Notes under the pieces: model-generated | Told to the model about the DNA's origin: nothing | What the model saw: only the letters and a program-made list of their open reading frames with translations | The model's database searches: none | Origin: Sphingomonas albertensis | GTDB taxonomy: Bacteria > Pseudomonadota > Alphaproteobacteria > Sphingomonadales > Sphingomonadaceae | NCBI RefSeq assembly: GCF_014358075.1 | Contig: NZ_JACONT010000020.1 | Location: 1 to 64,000 of the forward strand | DNA: 64,000 nt | Direction of reading: 5' to 3' | Program-made: the position numbers and the translations under genes | Part shown: in pieces, positions 28,333 through 39,328 of the stretch | Layout of the letters: each line of letters opens with the position of its first letter | How positions within the stretch are numbered: position 1 is the first letter of the stretch

Positions 28333-29352
28333 ATGACCGAGAGCGTGCACCTGATCGAAGCCCTCGATGCGCGAGTGGAACGGCGCAGCGAGCGGCGTGA
28401 GTTCTTCAAAAATGCGCTAGGCGCCGCTGCGATCACCGCGGCCGGTGCGACCGCATTGTCGATGTCCAGCGTCGCGGCGGCCCAGTCCGTCACCGACGCC
28501 GACGTCCTGAACTTCGCGCTCAACCTCGAATATCTCGAGGCGCAATTCTATTCCTACGCCGCCTATGGCACCGGGCTCGACAACAGCCTGCTCGGCGGTT
28601 CCGGCACCCAGGGTGCGGTCCGCGGCGGTCGCCAGGTCAATTTCACCGATCCGATCGTCTCGCAATACGCCCGCGAAATCGCCCAGGACGAGATCGCCCA
28701 CGTCAAGTTCCTCCGTACCGCGCTTGGCACCGCCGCCGTCGCGCAGCCGGTGATCGACGTCAGCGTCTCGCCGACCAGCGCCTTTTCGCTCGCCGCCCAG
28801 GCCGCCGGGCTCGTCCCCGCCGGCACCGCGTTCGATCCCTACGCCACCGACGAGGCGTTCCTGCTCGGCGCGTTCATCTTCGAGGACGTCGGCGTGACCG
28901 CGTACAAGGGTGCTGCCCCGCTGCTGACCAGCAAGGCGTATCTCGAGGCCGCCGCCGGCCTGCTCGCGGTCGAGGCGTATCACGCCGCGATCGTCCGCAC
29001 GACGCTGTACGGCAAGGGCATCGCGACCCCGTCGCTGCGCACCTCCGCCGATGCCATCTCGCGCGCGCGCGACAGCCTCGACGGTGGCGGCGCCAACACG
29101 ACGATCTTCGGTGCGAACGACATCGATCAGGGCATCTCGTCGTACAGCGCGACGCCGATCAACCTCGCCACCACGCAGGCCGCGGTGACCGTGTCGAACA
29201 TCGTCCCGCTCGACAGCAACGGCGTCGCTTACAGCCGCTCGGTGAGCCAGGTGCTCAACATCGTCTATCTCAACAGCGGTGCGGCATCGGCCGGCGGGTT
29301 CTTCCCGAACGGCATGGCCGGCAACATCAAGACGAGCACTGCGGCAGCCTGA
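28333..29352 (+). CDS. Tat-exported ferritin-like domain protein, copy 1
   Basis: A 339-residue protein with a Tat-type signal ([14 protein letters not shown], then a hydrophobic stretch ending VAAAQS at about residue 50). The ferritin-like four-helix part carries two ExxH pairs and partner glutamates: [22 protein letters not shown] and VEAYHA, a possible di-metal site. This is the PF13668-type ferritin-like family found in many bacteria; its role (often linked to desiccation or stress) is not established. Followed by a paralogue 77 bases downstream. Confidence 0.87.
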   Translation: MTESVHLIEALDARVERRSERREFFKNALGAAAITAAGATALSMSSVAAAQSVTDADVLNFALNLEYLEAQFYSYAAYGTGLDNSLLGGSGTQGAVRGGRQVNFTDPIVSQYAREIAQDEIAHVKFLRTALGTAAVAQPVIDVSVSPTSAFSLAAQAAGLVPAGTAFDPYATDEAFLLGAFIFEDVGVTAYKGAAPLLTSKAYLEAAAGLLAVEAYHAAIVRTTLYGKGIATPSLRTSADAISRARDSLDGGGANTTIFGANDIDQGISSYSATPINLATTQAAVTVSNIVPLDSNGVAYSRSVSQVLNIVYLNSGAASAGGFFPNGMAGNIKTSTAAA

Positions 29353-29429
29353 TCGATCGGCCCGACCATATCGGCCCGATCACCTCAGCCCCGCCCAACG
29401 CTCATCTTCGCTATTCAGGGATTAACCCA

Positions 29430-30446
29430 ATGACCGATCTCAATACCAAGCTCGAGATATTCGACGCGATCGCCGCCCGCCGTAACGAGCGCCGCGGCTT
29501 CCTCCGCTTCGCCGGCGGCTCGGCCCTCGCCATTGGTGGCGCAAGCCTGCTTGCGGCTTGCGGCAACGACGATGAAGATCTCGCACCCGCTCCCACGCCG
29601 ACCCCTAGCCCGACCCCGGCCGCCACGATCAACGACGCGGATATCCTCAACTACGCGCTCAACCTCGAATATCTCGAAGCGCAGTTCTACGCGTTCGCGG
29701 CGTTCGGCGTCGGCCTGAACGCCAGCCTGCTCACCGGCACCGGTACGCAGGGTGCCGTCACCGGCGGCGCGCAGGTCCCGTTCCAGGATGCCGTCGTCCG
29801 TGAATACGCGCGCGAAATCGCGATCGACGAGGTCGCGCACGTCGCGTTCCTGCGTACCGCTCTCGGCACCGCCGCCGTCGCTCAGCCGGCGATCGACATC
29901 TCGGTCGGCACGGTCGCCGCACCGGGTGCGTTCACGGCCGCAGCACGCGCCGCCGGCGTCGTCTCCGCATCGCAGGTGTTCAACCCCTATGCCGACGACA
30001 ACAGCTTCCTGCTCGGCGCGTACATCTTCGAGGACGTCGGCGTCTCGGCCTACAAGGGCGCAGCGGCGCTGATCGCCAACAAGACCTATCTCGAGGCGGC
30101 CGCCGGCATCCTCGCGGCAGAGGCCTATCACGCCGGCCTGATCCGCACGATCCTGTACCGCAAGGGTCTTCAGACCCCGTCGCTGCGCACCATCGCGGGC
30201 CAGATCAGCGACGCGCGCGACAGCCTCGACGGCAGCAGCGACATCGATCAGGGCATCACCGGTACCGATGCGACCATGTCGAACATCGTCCCGACCGACG
30301 CCAACGGCCTGGCCTATAGCCGATCGATCGCGCAGGTGCACAACATCGCCTATCTGACCAATACCGCAAAGATCGGCGGGGGCTTCTTCCCCAACGGCAC
30401 CAACAACCGCACCGATGCACTCCGAACCAGCGGCGCCAACGCGTGA
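29430..30446 (+). CDS. Tat-exported ferritin-like domain lipoprotein, copy 2
   Basis: A 338-residue paralogue of the previous gene ([20 protein letters not shown] corresponds to [20 protein letters not shown]). The N-terminus differs: RRNERRGFLRFAGG is a Tat motif, and it is followed by a lipobox LLAACG, so the protein is probably a lipoprotein, with a Pro/Thr-rich linker (APAPTPTPSPTPA). The metal-site residues ([20 protein letters not shown]) are kept. The pair probably forms one transcript with the barrel gene partly insulated by a hairpin. Confidence 0.87.
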   Translation: MTDLNTKLEIFDAIAARRNERRGFLRFAGGSALAIGGASLLAACGNDDEDLAPAPTPTPSPTPAATINDADILNYALNLEYLEAQFYAFAAFGVGLNASLLTGTGTQGAVTGGAQVPFQDAVVREYAREIAIDEVAHVAFLRTALGTAAVAQPAIDISVGTVAAPGAFTAAARAAGVVSASQVFNPYADDNSFLLGAYIFEDVGVSAYKGAAALIANKTYLEAAAGILAAEAYHAGLIRTILYRKGLQTPSLRTIAGQISDARDSLDGSSDIDQGITGTDATMSNIVPTDANGLAYSRSIAQVHNIAYLTNTAKIGGGFFPNGTNNRTDALRTSGANA

Positions 30447-30475
30447 TCGCCGTCACAGACTGAAACAGAAACCTC

Positions 30476-30510
30476 GGATCGCGGCGCATTCAGGAGCGCC
30501 GCGATCCTTG
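30476..30510 (+). terminator. Hairpin between ferritin-like gene and barrel gene
   Basis: Perfect 12-bp stem GGATCGCGGCGC / GCGCCGCGATCC with an 8-base loop, followed by TTGTTT. It may act as a partial terminator, since the ribosome site (GGGGA, 30514-30518) of the barrel gene follows at once. Confidence 0.7.
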
Positions 30511-30524
30511 TTTGGGGAATGACC

Positions 30525-31403
30525 ATGAAACACTTCACGACGCTCACCATGCTCGCCGGTCTCGCGACCGCGGGCATTTTTGCCGTTCCCGCCGCCGCGC
30601 AGGACATGACCACCGACCGTGATAGCAAGCCGTTCTCGGGCGTCTATATCGGCGCGGCCGGCGGCTACGACGTCCAGCCCAACGACGTCGGATCGTCGAT
30701 CCTGTTCGATCGCAACGGCGACGGCAATTTCAACGACAGCGTCAACACGATCACCGGCGGCAACGCCTTCTCGCCGGGCTTCTGCAACGGCTCCGCCCGC
30801 ACCGCCGTCGTCGATTACGGCTGCCGCAACGACGATGACGGCTGGTCCTATTACGGCCGCGCCGGCTTCGACGTGCAGAGCGGCCCGTTCGTGGTCGGCC
30901 TGGTCGGCGAATTCGGCAAGTCCGACATCACCGACAGCGTCGCCGGCTTCTCGACCACGCCCGCCAGCTACACGATGGCGCGCAAGCTGAAGTGGGAAGC
31001 TTCGGCCCGCGTCCGCGCCGGTCTCGCCGCGCGCAACACGCTGTTCTACGCCACCGGCGGCGCCGGCTATGCCAAGATCGACAACCTGTTCTTCACCACC
31101 AACACCGCCAACGCGTTCGCGGCCACCGGCTCGAACAAGCGCTGGGGCTATGTCGGCGGCGGCGGCATCGAGCAGAAGCTGACCCGGAACATCTCGATCG
31201 GCATGGAATACACCTATCACCAGTACAAGGACGACGAGGCTCGCGTCCTGGTCACCGCCGGCACCGCGCTTGCGGGCAGCCCGGTCCTGCTGGCGAACAA
31301 CCCGTTCGTGCTAGCCCCCAACACCGCCGGCACCACCTTCCGCCGCAGTGATGAGAACTTCCGCTGGCACAGCCTCCGCGGCACCGTTTCTTTCCGGTTC
31401 TGA
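30525..31403 (+). CDS. Outer-membrane beta-barrel protein, OmpA/Omp25-like
   Basis: A 292-residue protein with a signal peptide (about 1-22, ending AVPAAAQ) and a barrel pattern ending in a C-terminal phenylalanine (GTVSFRF). Typical strands are YIGAAGGYD, WEASARVRAGLA, LFYATGGAGYAK and ISIGMEYTYHQY. It resembles porin-family (Omp_b-brl) proteins of alphaproteobacteria. The ATG at 30525 is preferred over 30519 because GGGGA is then 6 bases upstream. Terminated by a strong hairpin at 31527. Confidence 0.87.
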   Translation: MKHFTTLTMLAGLATAGIFAVPAAAQDMTTDRDSKPFSGVYIGAAGGYDVQPNDVGSSILFDRNGDGNFNDSVNTITGGNAFSPGFCNGSARTAVVDYGCRNDDDGWSYYGRAGFDVQSGPFVVGLVGEFGKSDITDSVAGFSTTPASYTMARKLKWEASARVRAGLAARNTLFYATGGAGYAKIDNLFFTTNTANAFAATGSNKRWGYVGGGGIEQKLTRNISIGMEYTYHQYKDDEARVLVTAGTALAGSPVLLANNPFVLAPNTAGTTFRRSDENFRWHSLRGTVSFRF

Positions 31404-31420
31404 GGTAGCGCACCCTCCAT

Positions 31421-31790
31421 CCCCGTTCGCCCTGAGCGAAGTCGAAGGGTAAGCCCCAAGCGCAGGTGCTTCGACTACGCTCAGCACGAACGGGCGAGGG
31501 GGGATGCCGATCACTAATACACGTCGAAAAGGCCGCAGCCCCAAACCAGGGCAGCGGCCTTTTCCTTTGTCTGCACAACCTCAATCCTCCCCCGCCAGGG
31601 GGAGGTGGCACCGAAGGTGACGGAGGGGGAGGACACGGAGCCGAGGTTTCCCTTACCTCCCCCTCCGTCTGGCAAGCGCCAGCCACCTCCCCCTGGCGGG
31701 GGAGGATCGCAAAAGGCACCACCTCCCACTCCCGTTCGCCCTGAGCGAAGTCGAAGGGTGTGCCCCAAGCGCAGGTGCATCGCCGATCAA
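31421..31790. repeat. Two partial family E copies flanking a family B element
   Basis: CCCGTTCGCCCTGAGCGAAG plus GCCCCAAGCGCAGGTGC occurs at 31432-31470 and again at 31734-31779 in the same orientation. Between them lie the barrel terminator and a full family B element (31572-31712). The arrangement looks like a short duplication around the inserted family B element (inference). Confidence 0.78.
31527..31563 (+). terminator. Intrinsic terminator after the barrel gene
   Basis: AAAAGGCCGC pairs with GCGGCCTTTT, with an inner GCCC/GGGC pairing, giving a long stem ending in TTTTCC. It lies 124 bases after the barrel stop codon. Confidence 0.8.
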
Positions 31791-31837
31791 CACCACCAAG
31801 TTTGCCATTGCACCCCACCCCCATCCCCCTATGCTTA

Positions 31838-33916
<2,079 letters not shown>

Positions 33917-33919
33917 GGG

Positions 33920-34845
33920 CTAGTTATTTCTAATGCCGAACGGAATATGAACGCATGGGGTGTCGGCAGCTGCAGGCGTTAAGTGGCCAATCTGGTCATC
34001 GAAGAATATCTGAGGCTTCATAACGTCTAAGATATTCTTCTTTTCTATGCCGCCGGTTAGAAATAGTTCGTCAACTTCAAGGCCAAGATATTTCATAGTA
34101 TTTATTAGGCGCTCATGCGCCGGCGCATTGCGAGCTGTGATAATAGATATCCGAATGGCTTTTTCCGGATTGTTGACGTGCGACAGACCGTCTCCTTGGA
34201 GCTTTTGAATTTCCGATAACCGTTTCAATAGCGGCATCAGTGGGCCGTCCTTTAAAGGCGTGTCCTTTTTCTGAACTTCGTTGTGAAAAAATAACGGAAG
34301 ACCGCCGTCAGAATATTTGGCTTCGGCCTCGTCATCGACAAGGACGCCGTCGAAGTCGAACGCTATTCGAAGTTGGGTAGCGTCATCCATGGCCATATCT
34401 GCAGCGCACGGTAAAACGTGCCCAGCAGGGTAGCCGCCCGCGACAGCTTCTTTGACTTCTTCTTTGTTTGTGCTGAGGTACAGGCAAGCATTAACTGCCT
34501 TCATGTACGGGTAGGGCGCCGAACCAGACAGAAAAAAGCCCGAGATATGTCAAGTTCATAATGAGACATTGCATCCATCATTCGTAGTCCAGCTTCCGGA
34601 TCGTTGCGCGAAAGCATGACGACCTCAACGGGCGATTGTTCGGGAAATATCTTGTTGAGGTTTAACAGTCGTTTGATGAATGGGAATGCCGCACCGGGCG
34701 CGGGAATTTCAGCACGATGATCCGCTTGGAATGCGCGAAAAGCTTCCAGTCCCTCGGCTACGAAAATTGCATGCTCCTTTGAAAAATCAAAGAGAGCTGT
34801 CGATGTAACGCCTACAACCAGTTTATTCTCGATTGGATAGGACAA
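33920..34845 (-). pseudogene. 5'-nucleotidase (PF06189 type), split by a -1 frameshift
   Basis: Two overlapping frames together encode one protein. The N-terminal part (34845 to about 34531: KLVVGVTSTALFD, AFPFIKRLLNLN, VVMLSRNDPEAGLRMM, YELDISRAFF) joins the C-terminal part (SGSAPYPYMKAVNAC, then FDFDGVLVDDEAE and ISIITARNAPAHER) by moving back one base at T TTT TTC (complement of 34531-34537). The joined product is about 308 residues, normal for this HAD-like family, which cleaves nucleoside monophosphates. The cause may be a real lesion, a homopolymer sequencing error or programmed frameshifting. The DNA is visibly GC-poor, suggesting transfer. Confidence 0.82.
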
Positions 34846-34930
34846 TAGCCTCGATCCTTAGACGTCAATCTGACAATCTATTTAGGATTAATAAGGAAGT
34901 CCATGATTGACCAATTTTGGCATTCGGTTG

Positions 34931-35197
34931 TCAGCGATAAACTTCCGGGTGATGCGCTACGCGCACCACCAGCACCGTAACCCGTTGGTCCTCGATCCGC
35001 GCAACCACCCGGTAGTCCCCGATCCGCCAGCGCCAATATCCGGCATGCTCGCCAACCGGTGCGCTACCGATCTGGCGCGGGTCGTCGAGCGGAGCGATCC
35101 GTTCCTCCAACGTCCTGACGATCCGAGCTGCGACCTACCGGTCCAGCTTGCGCAGTTCCTTTGCCGCCTCGGGCAGGAACTCAATCGTCCAGACCAA
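34931..35197 (-). pseudogene. RelE/ParE-type toxin interrupted by an in-frame amber codon
   Basis: Reading from a TTG at 35197 (overlapping the antitoxin gene) gives VWTIEFLPEAAKELRKLDR, then TAG at codon 21 (complement of 35135-35137), then [34 protein letters not shown] and VAHHPEVYR, which is an otherwise complete 88-residue RelE-family toxin. One base change (CAG to TAG) explains the stop. The toxin is therefore probably inactive unless the stop is read through or a suppressor tRNA exists. The second half lacks its own good start. Confidence 0.8.
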
Positions 35198-35402
35198 GCT
35201 CTGCTTTCAGCGCACTGAGCGGGATAGCGTCACCCTCACGGAAATCGCGTAACCGGTCCTCTGCAAGATAGAAGTCTTCAAGATCGTCGAGATGCGCCTC
35301 GATCGCCGCCTGTGCATAGAAGGTCTTGCTCCGCCCGGTGCGCGCGGCAAGCGCTTCCAGTCGCCCTTCGGTCTGCTCGCTCAATCGAACTGCCAACATC
35401 AT
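35181..35402 (-). CDS. RelB/TraY-type ribbon-helix-helix antitoxin
   Basis: A 73-residue protein with an N-terminal ribbon-helix-helix (MLAVRLSEQTEGRLEALAARTGRSKTFYA) and a C-terminal acidic toxin-binding tail (DLEDFYLAEDRLRDFREGD). It matches the DUF6290/RelB-like antitoxins paired with RelE toxins. The start is one of the two tandem ATGs (35402 or 35399), both after GAAAAGGCAG. Its toxin partner, downstream and overlapping, carries an internal stop. Confidence 0.85.
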   Translation of the reverse strand: MMLAVRLSEQTEGRLEALAARTGRSKTFYAQAAIEAHLDDLEDFYLAEDRLRDFREGDAIPLSALKAELGLDD

Positions 35403-35442
35403 CACTGCCTTTTCTACAGAACAGTAGACTGACCGATACGCC

Positions 35443-35709
35443 TCAATAATGATACCGGCACTGCGCAACCTGCAAGGTCTGCGCATCGCCGGTTCCCGTC
35501 ACGCGGTACACCAGCCGGTGCTCATGGTTGATCCGGCGCGACCACCAGCTCGACAGATTGCCACCGAGCGGTTCGGGCTTGCCAGTGCCCTTGAACGGAT
35601 TACGTCGGCATTCCTCGATCAGCGTGTTCAGTTTGTCGATTATCTTGGCGTCGTGATCCTGCCAGTGACGATAGTCCTCCCAAGCCGTGGGCCAGAAGGC
35701 TACGTTCAC
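35443..35709 (-). CDS. yoeB: Txe/YoeB family addiction module toxin
   Basis: An 88-residue ribosome-dependent mRNA endonuclease of the YoeB type. The sequence WPTAWEDYRHWQDHDAKII, LIEECRRNPFKGTGKPEPL, LSSWWSRRINHEHRLVYRV and the C-terminal QCRYHY carries the expected catalytic Glu, Arg, His and Tyr set. The GTG start at 35709 overlaps the yefM stop (GTGA), the usual coupling that keeps antitoxin in excess. The long frame upstream is a shadow of yefM. Confidence 0.93.
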   Translation of the reverse strand: MNVAFWPTAWEDYRHWQDHDAKIIDKLNTLIEECRRNPFKGTGKPEPLGGNLSSWWSRRINHEHRLVYRVTGTGDAQTLQVAQCRYHY

Positions 35710-35954
35710 GGGAACGATATCGCCTCGGCTTCGCCGGCCTCGAACCCGCGGACCGCCTCCAACAAGCGTTCGGCGTTCTTGGGTGAGCGCAACAGATAGA
35801 GCGTCTCCTCCATCCCGGCCCATTCGCTGGCGGAGATAAGCACGACATTCTCACCGCGCTGCCGCGTGATCATCACGGGGGCTCGGTCGGCCACGACCTT
35901 GTCGAGCACGGACTTCAGGTTCTCGCGTGCTTCGGAATAGGTGACGGTCTGCAT
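35706..35954 (-). CDS. yefM: YefM/Phd family antitoxin
   Basis: An 82-residue antitoxin with the YefM pattern: MQTVTYSEARENLKSVLDKV at the start, then PVMITRQRGENVVLISASEW and LYLLRSPKNAERL. The N-terminal domain binds DNA and represses the operon; the C-terminal part neutralises YoeB. It sits directly upstream of yoeB and only 40 bases separate yoeB from the second antitoxin gene. Confidence 0.93.
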   Translation of the reverse strand: MQTVTYSEARENLKSVLDKVVADRAPVMITRQRGENVVLISASEWAGMEETLYLLRSPKNAERLLEAVRGFEAGEAEAISFP

Positions 35955-36168
35955 GGGTGAAACATGGACCGCCGTTGTCCAATGTCAAATCTCCAATGAG
36001 GCCATCGACTTTCAACGAATGGCGGCTTTTGTGAAAAGTGACCGCCCGACTTTGCACATCCGTCCAACGCACCGCGTGATGGATGCCCCGAGACAACACC
36101 CCGCACAAATCGGTCCTACACGCGGCCCCGCGCTGTCCTACACGGCCCCGATCTGATCCGCTCCCGCG

Positions 36169-37170
36169 ATGACCAAAGCATCAGACCCACGCGGCCGTCC
36201 GGTCGTCGCACCCGCCGTCGCCCCGGCTCCCAACGGCGCGATCGACTTTGCCGATTGCGAACCTGCCCGGGCAATGACAGCTCCGATGCCGCAGCCGGAA
36301 ATGGCGATGTCCGACCGCGCCGTCCCCGCGCTCGCCCCCGCCGCCAACGCCAACGCCAACGTCCCGCAGACCTGCATCGTCGAGGAGGACGATCCCCGCG
36401 CGATCCTCGACGGGTTTGATCCCGCCGATTACGTCTGGGTCCCCGTCCCACGCCAGCGCCGCCCCGACGGCTGGAGCCACGCCAAGCAGCGCATCTTCAT
36501 CGAACACCTCGCCGACACAGGCTCGGTCACCGCCGCCGCGACGCAGGTCGATATGTCGGTCAACAGTTGCTACGCGCTGCGCCGCGCGCCCGGTGCCGAA
36601 CAGTTCGCCGTCGCCTGGACCGCGGCCGTGCAATCGGGCGTCACGCGGCTCGCCGATCTCGCGCTGGAGCGCGCGATGAACGGGGTGGAGGTGCCGGTGT
36701 TCGACAAGAGCGGCCACCGGATCGCGTGCCGCTATAAATACAGCGACCGGATGATCATGTTCCTCCTGCGCGCGCACATGCCCGAACGCTACGGCCACGC
36801 GCACCGCACGATCTCGGCTCCGCACGACCGTGACCGGCCCGAAGCGCCGCGCATCGCCTCCGTCGCGCAGGCCATCGCGCTGCTCGGACCGGCCACGCCC
36901 GATCATCCCGAGGCACTGCTTACGGAGCAAGCCCTGTGCGACCGGCTCCAGGACATCCAGGATCTGGGCGGTGCCGATTTCGTCCTGCCGCAGGACGCGT
37001 CCGGCCAGATCCTCCGCGACCGATCGCACCGCATCGAGGAGCAGCGCGTGGCCGACATAGAGTTCGACCGCCGCCTCGAATGGGCAAAGATCGGCGTCGC
37101 CCCGCCGCCGACCGGCTATCCGCCGTCGCCTTACGGCAATCACGACGACGACGACTACGATGACGAGTGA
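36169..37170 (+). CDS. Helix-turn-helix-containing protein of unknown function
   Basis: A 333-residue protein. Residues about 1-85 are low-complexity (Ala/Pro/Asn-rich). A helical region (about 100-175, SHAKQRIFIEHLADTGSVTA, VDMSVNSCYALRRAPGA) resembles the DNA-binding part of phage terminase small subunits, followed by [25 protein letters not shown]. The C-terminus is strongly acidic (HDDDDYDDE). The terminase-like resemblance could point to prophage origin, but no other phage gene is present. Two direct copies of GTCCTACACG-GGCCCCG lie just upstream (36113-36150). Function unknown. Confidence 0.7.
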   Translation: MTKASDPRGRPVVAPAVAPAPNGAIDFADCEPARAMTAPMPQPEMAMSDRAVPALAPAANANANVPQTCIVEEDDPRAILDGFDPADYVWVPVPRQRRPDGWSHAKQRIFIEHLADTGSVTAAATQVDMSVNSCYALRRAPGAEQFAVAWTAAVQSGVTRLADLALERAMNGVEVPVFDKSGHRIACRYKYSDRMIMFLLRAHMPERYGHAHRTISAPHDRDRPEAPRIASVAQAIALLGPATPDHPEALLTEQALCDRLQDIQDLGGADFVLPQDASGQILRDRSHRIEEQRVADIEFDRRLEWAKIGVAPPPTGYPPSPYGNHDDDDYDDE

Positions 37171-37236
37171 CCGCGTGTTGGCCTAACCCGGCCTAATCTT
37201 CTTTTCGATTAATCCCGCAGGATCAACGCGAAAGCC

Positions 37237-37536
37237 TCAACGCTTCCGAACGAACTCCGCGCGTAGCACCAGCCCCTTGATCCCCTCGTACCGACAGTCG
37301 ATCTCCTGCGCGTCGCCGGTCAACCGGATCGACTTGATCACCGTCCCGCGCTTCAAAGTCTGCCCCGCACCCTTCACGGTCAGGTCCTTGATCAACGTAA
37401 CCTGATCGCCGTCCGCCAGCACGTTCCCAACCGAATCGCGCACCACCACCGCGCCGTCATCCGCCGCCACCGCGGTCGCCGCACCGCCCGCAACCCACTC
37501 GCCGGTCGCCTCGTCATACACGTATTCGTCGCTCAT
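37237..37536 (-). CDS. PhnA-like (YjdM-type) protein
   Basis: A 99-residue protein with the C-terminal PhnA domain: [30 protein letters not shown] stretch, then IKSIRLTGD and [13 protein letters not shown]. The usual N-terminal zinc ribbon is missing, so this is the short form. The historical 'phosphonate' name does not describe a proven function. Its start overlaps the ung stop by four bases (ATGA), so it is translated with ung. Confidence 0.88.
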   Translation of the reverse strand: MSDEYVYDEATGEWVAGGAATAVAADDGAVVVRDSVGNVLADGDQVTLIKDLTVKGAGQTLKRGTVIKSIRLTGDAQEIDCRYEGIKGLVLRAEFVRKR

Positions 37537-38231
37537 CGATCGGTCTCCGGCAGCGCCCAGTCGATCGGCGCGCGCCCATGGGTTTCGAGAAAGGCGTTGG
37601 CCCGGCTGAACGGCCGCGATCCGAAGAACCCGGTCCGTGCCGCCAGCGGCGACGGGTGCGCGGACTGGATCACCAGATGCCGCCCGCCCTTGCTCACATC
37701 GTCGACGAACGCCGCCTTCTTCTGCGCATACGCCCCCCACAGCAGGAACACGACCGGTTTGTCCTGCGCGTTCACCGCCGCGATCACCGCATCGGTAAAC
37801 CGCTCCCACCCGCGCTTCTGGTGCGACGCCGCCTCGCCCATTCGCACGCTCAGCACCGCGTTGAGCAGCAGCACGCCCTGTGCCGCCCAATGATCGAGCA
37901 TGCCGTGCGACGCCCGCGGGATCCCGAGATCCGCCTCCAGCTCCTTGTAGATGTTCACCAGGCTAGGCGGCGTCCGCACACCCTTGCGCACCGAGAAGCT
38001 GAGCCCATGCGCCTGCCCCTCGCCATGATACGGATCCTGCCCCAGGATCACGACCCGCACCTGATCGAGCGGCGTCAGTTCCAGCGCGCGAAACCGGTCG
38101 GCATCTGCCGGAAACACCCGAGCTCCCGCCGCCCGCTCACCCTCCAAAAACGCGTCGAGCGCCCGCATGTACGGCGCCTCGAACTCAGGGGCGAGCGCCT
38201 GCCAGCTTGGGGGAAGGGAAGGGGGTGTCAT
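37533..38231 (-). CDS. ung: Uracil-DNA glycosylase, family 1
   Basis: Removes uracil from DNA at the start of base-excision repair. The 232-residue product has the family-1 signatures: water-activating loop [18 protein letters not shown], the [11 protein letters not shown] stretch with the uracil-binding Asn and the DNA-intercalation loop [13 protein letters not shown]. The start at 38231 (MTPPSLPP) is used; another ATG at 38243 is in frame. It is co-translated with the PhnA-like gene. A second, family-5 glycosylase is at 49.9 kb. Confidence 0.95.
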   Translation of the reverse strand: MTPPSLPPSWQALAPEFEAPYMRALDAFLEGERAAGARVFPADADRFRALELTPLDQVRVVILGQDPYHGEGQAHGLSFSVRKGVRTPPSLVNIYKELEADLGIPRASHGMLDHWAAQGVLLLNAVLSVRMGEAASHQKRGWERFTDAVIAAVNAQDKPVVFLLWGAYAQKKAAFVDDVSKGGRHLVIQSAHPSPLAARTGFFGSRPFSRANAFLETHGRAPIDWALPETDR

Positions 38232-38279
38232 GCCGCGCGCCATGTCGGACAGGCAAGCCGCGTGTCAATCACCCCTCTT

Positions 38280-38357
38280 GTTCCCCCGCGGAGGCGGGGG
38301 CCCAGGATCTCGCAGGGCAACGCCCGTAACCCTGGACCCCCGCCTCCGCGGGGGAAC
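38280..38357. repeat. Family D inverted repeat
   Basis: Full copy: GTTCCCCCGCGGAGGCGGGG and CCCCGCCTCCGCGGGGGAAC, with centre carrying CCCAGGA and CCTGGA. Between the divergent ung and the amidase gene. Confidence 0.83.
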
Positions 38358-38428
38358 GGCGACCGAGCGGGTCTCGATGCGAAGCGAAAGGCTCGCACAT
38401 CGCGTCCCCCCTCATTATATGCGCCACC

Positions 38429-39277
<849 letters not shown>

Positions 39278-39328
39278 TACTCCGCACGAACCGCGTCGAA
39301 CGCCCGCCCCGCAAAGGGGGGGGCGGCT

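Noticed and set aside
35851..36108. Minus-strand frame upstream of yefM
   Set aside because: No ribosome site, atypical composition and no similarity to known proteins; it overlaps the antitoxin start and likely promoter.
36169..37170. Prophage remnant
   Set aside because: Only one protein resembles a terminase small subunit; no capsid, portal, integrase or attachment repeats are visible.
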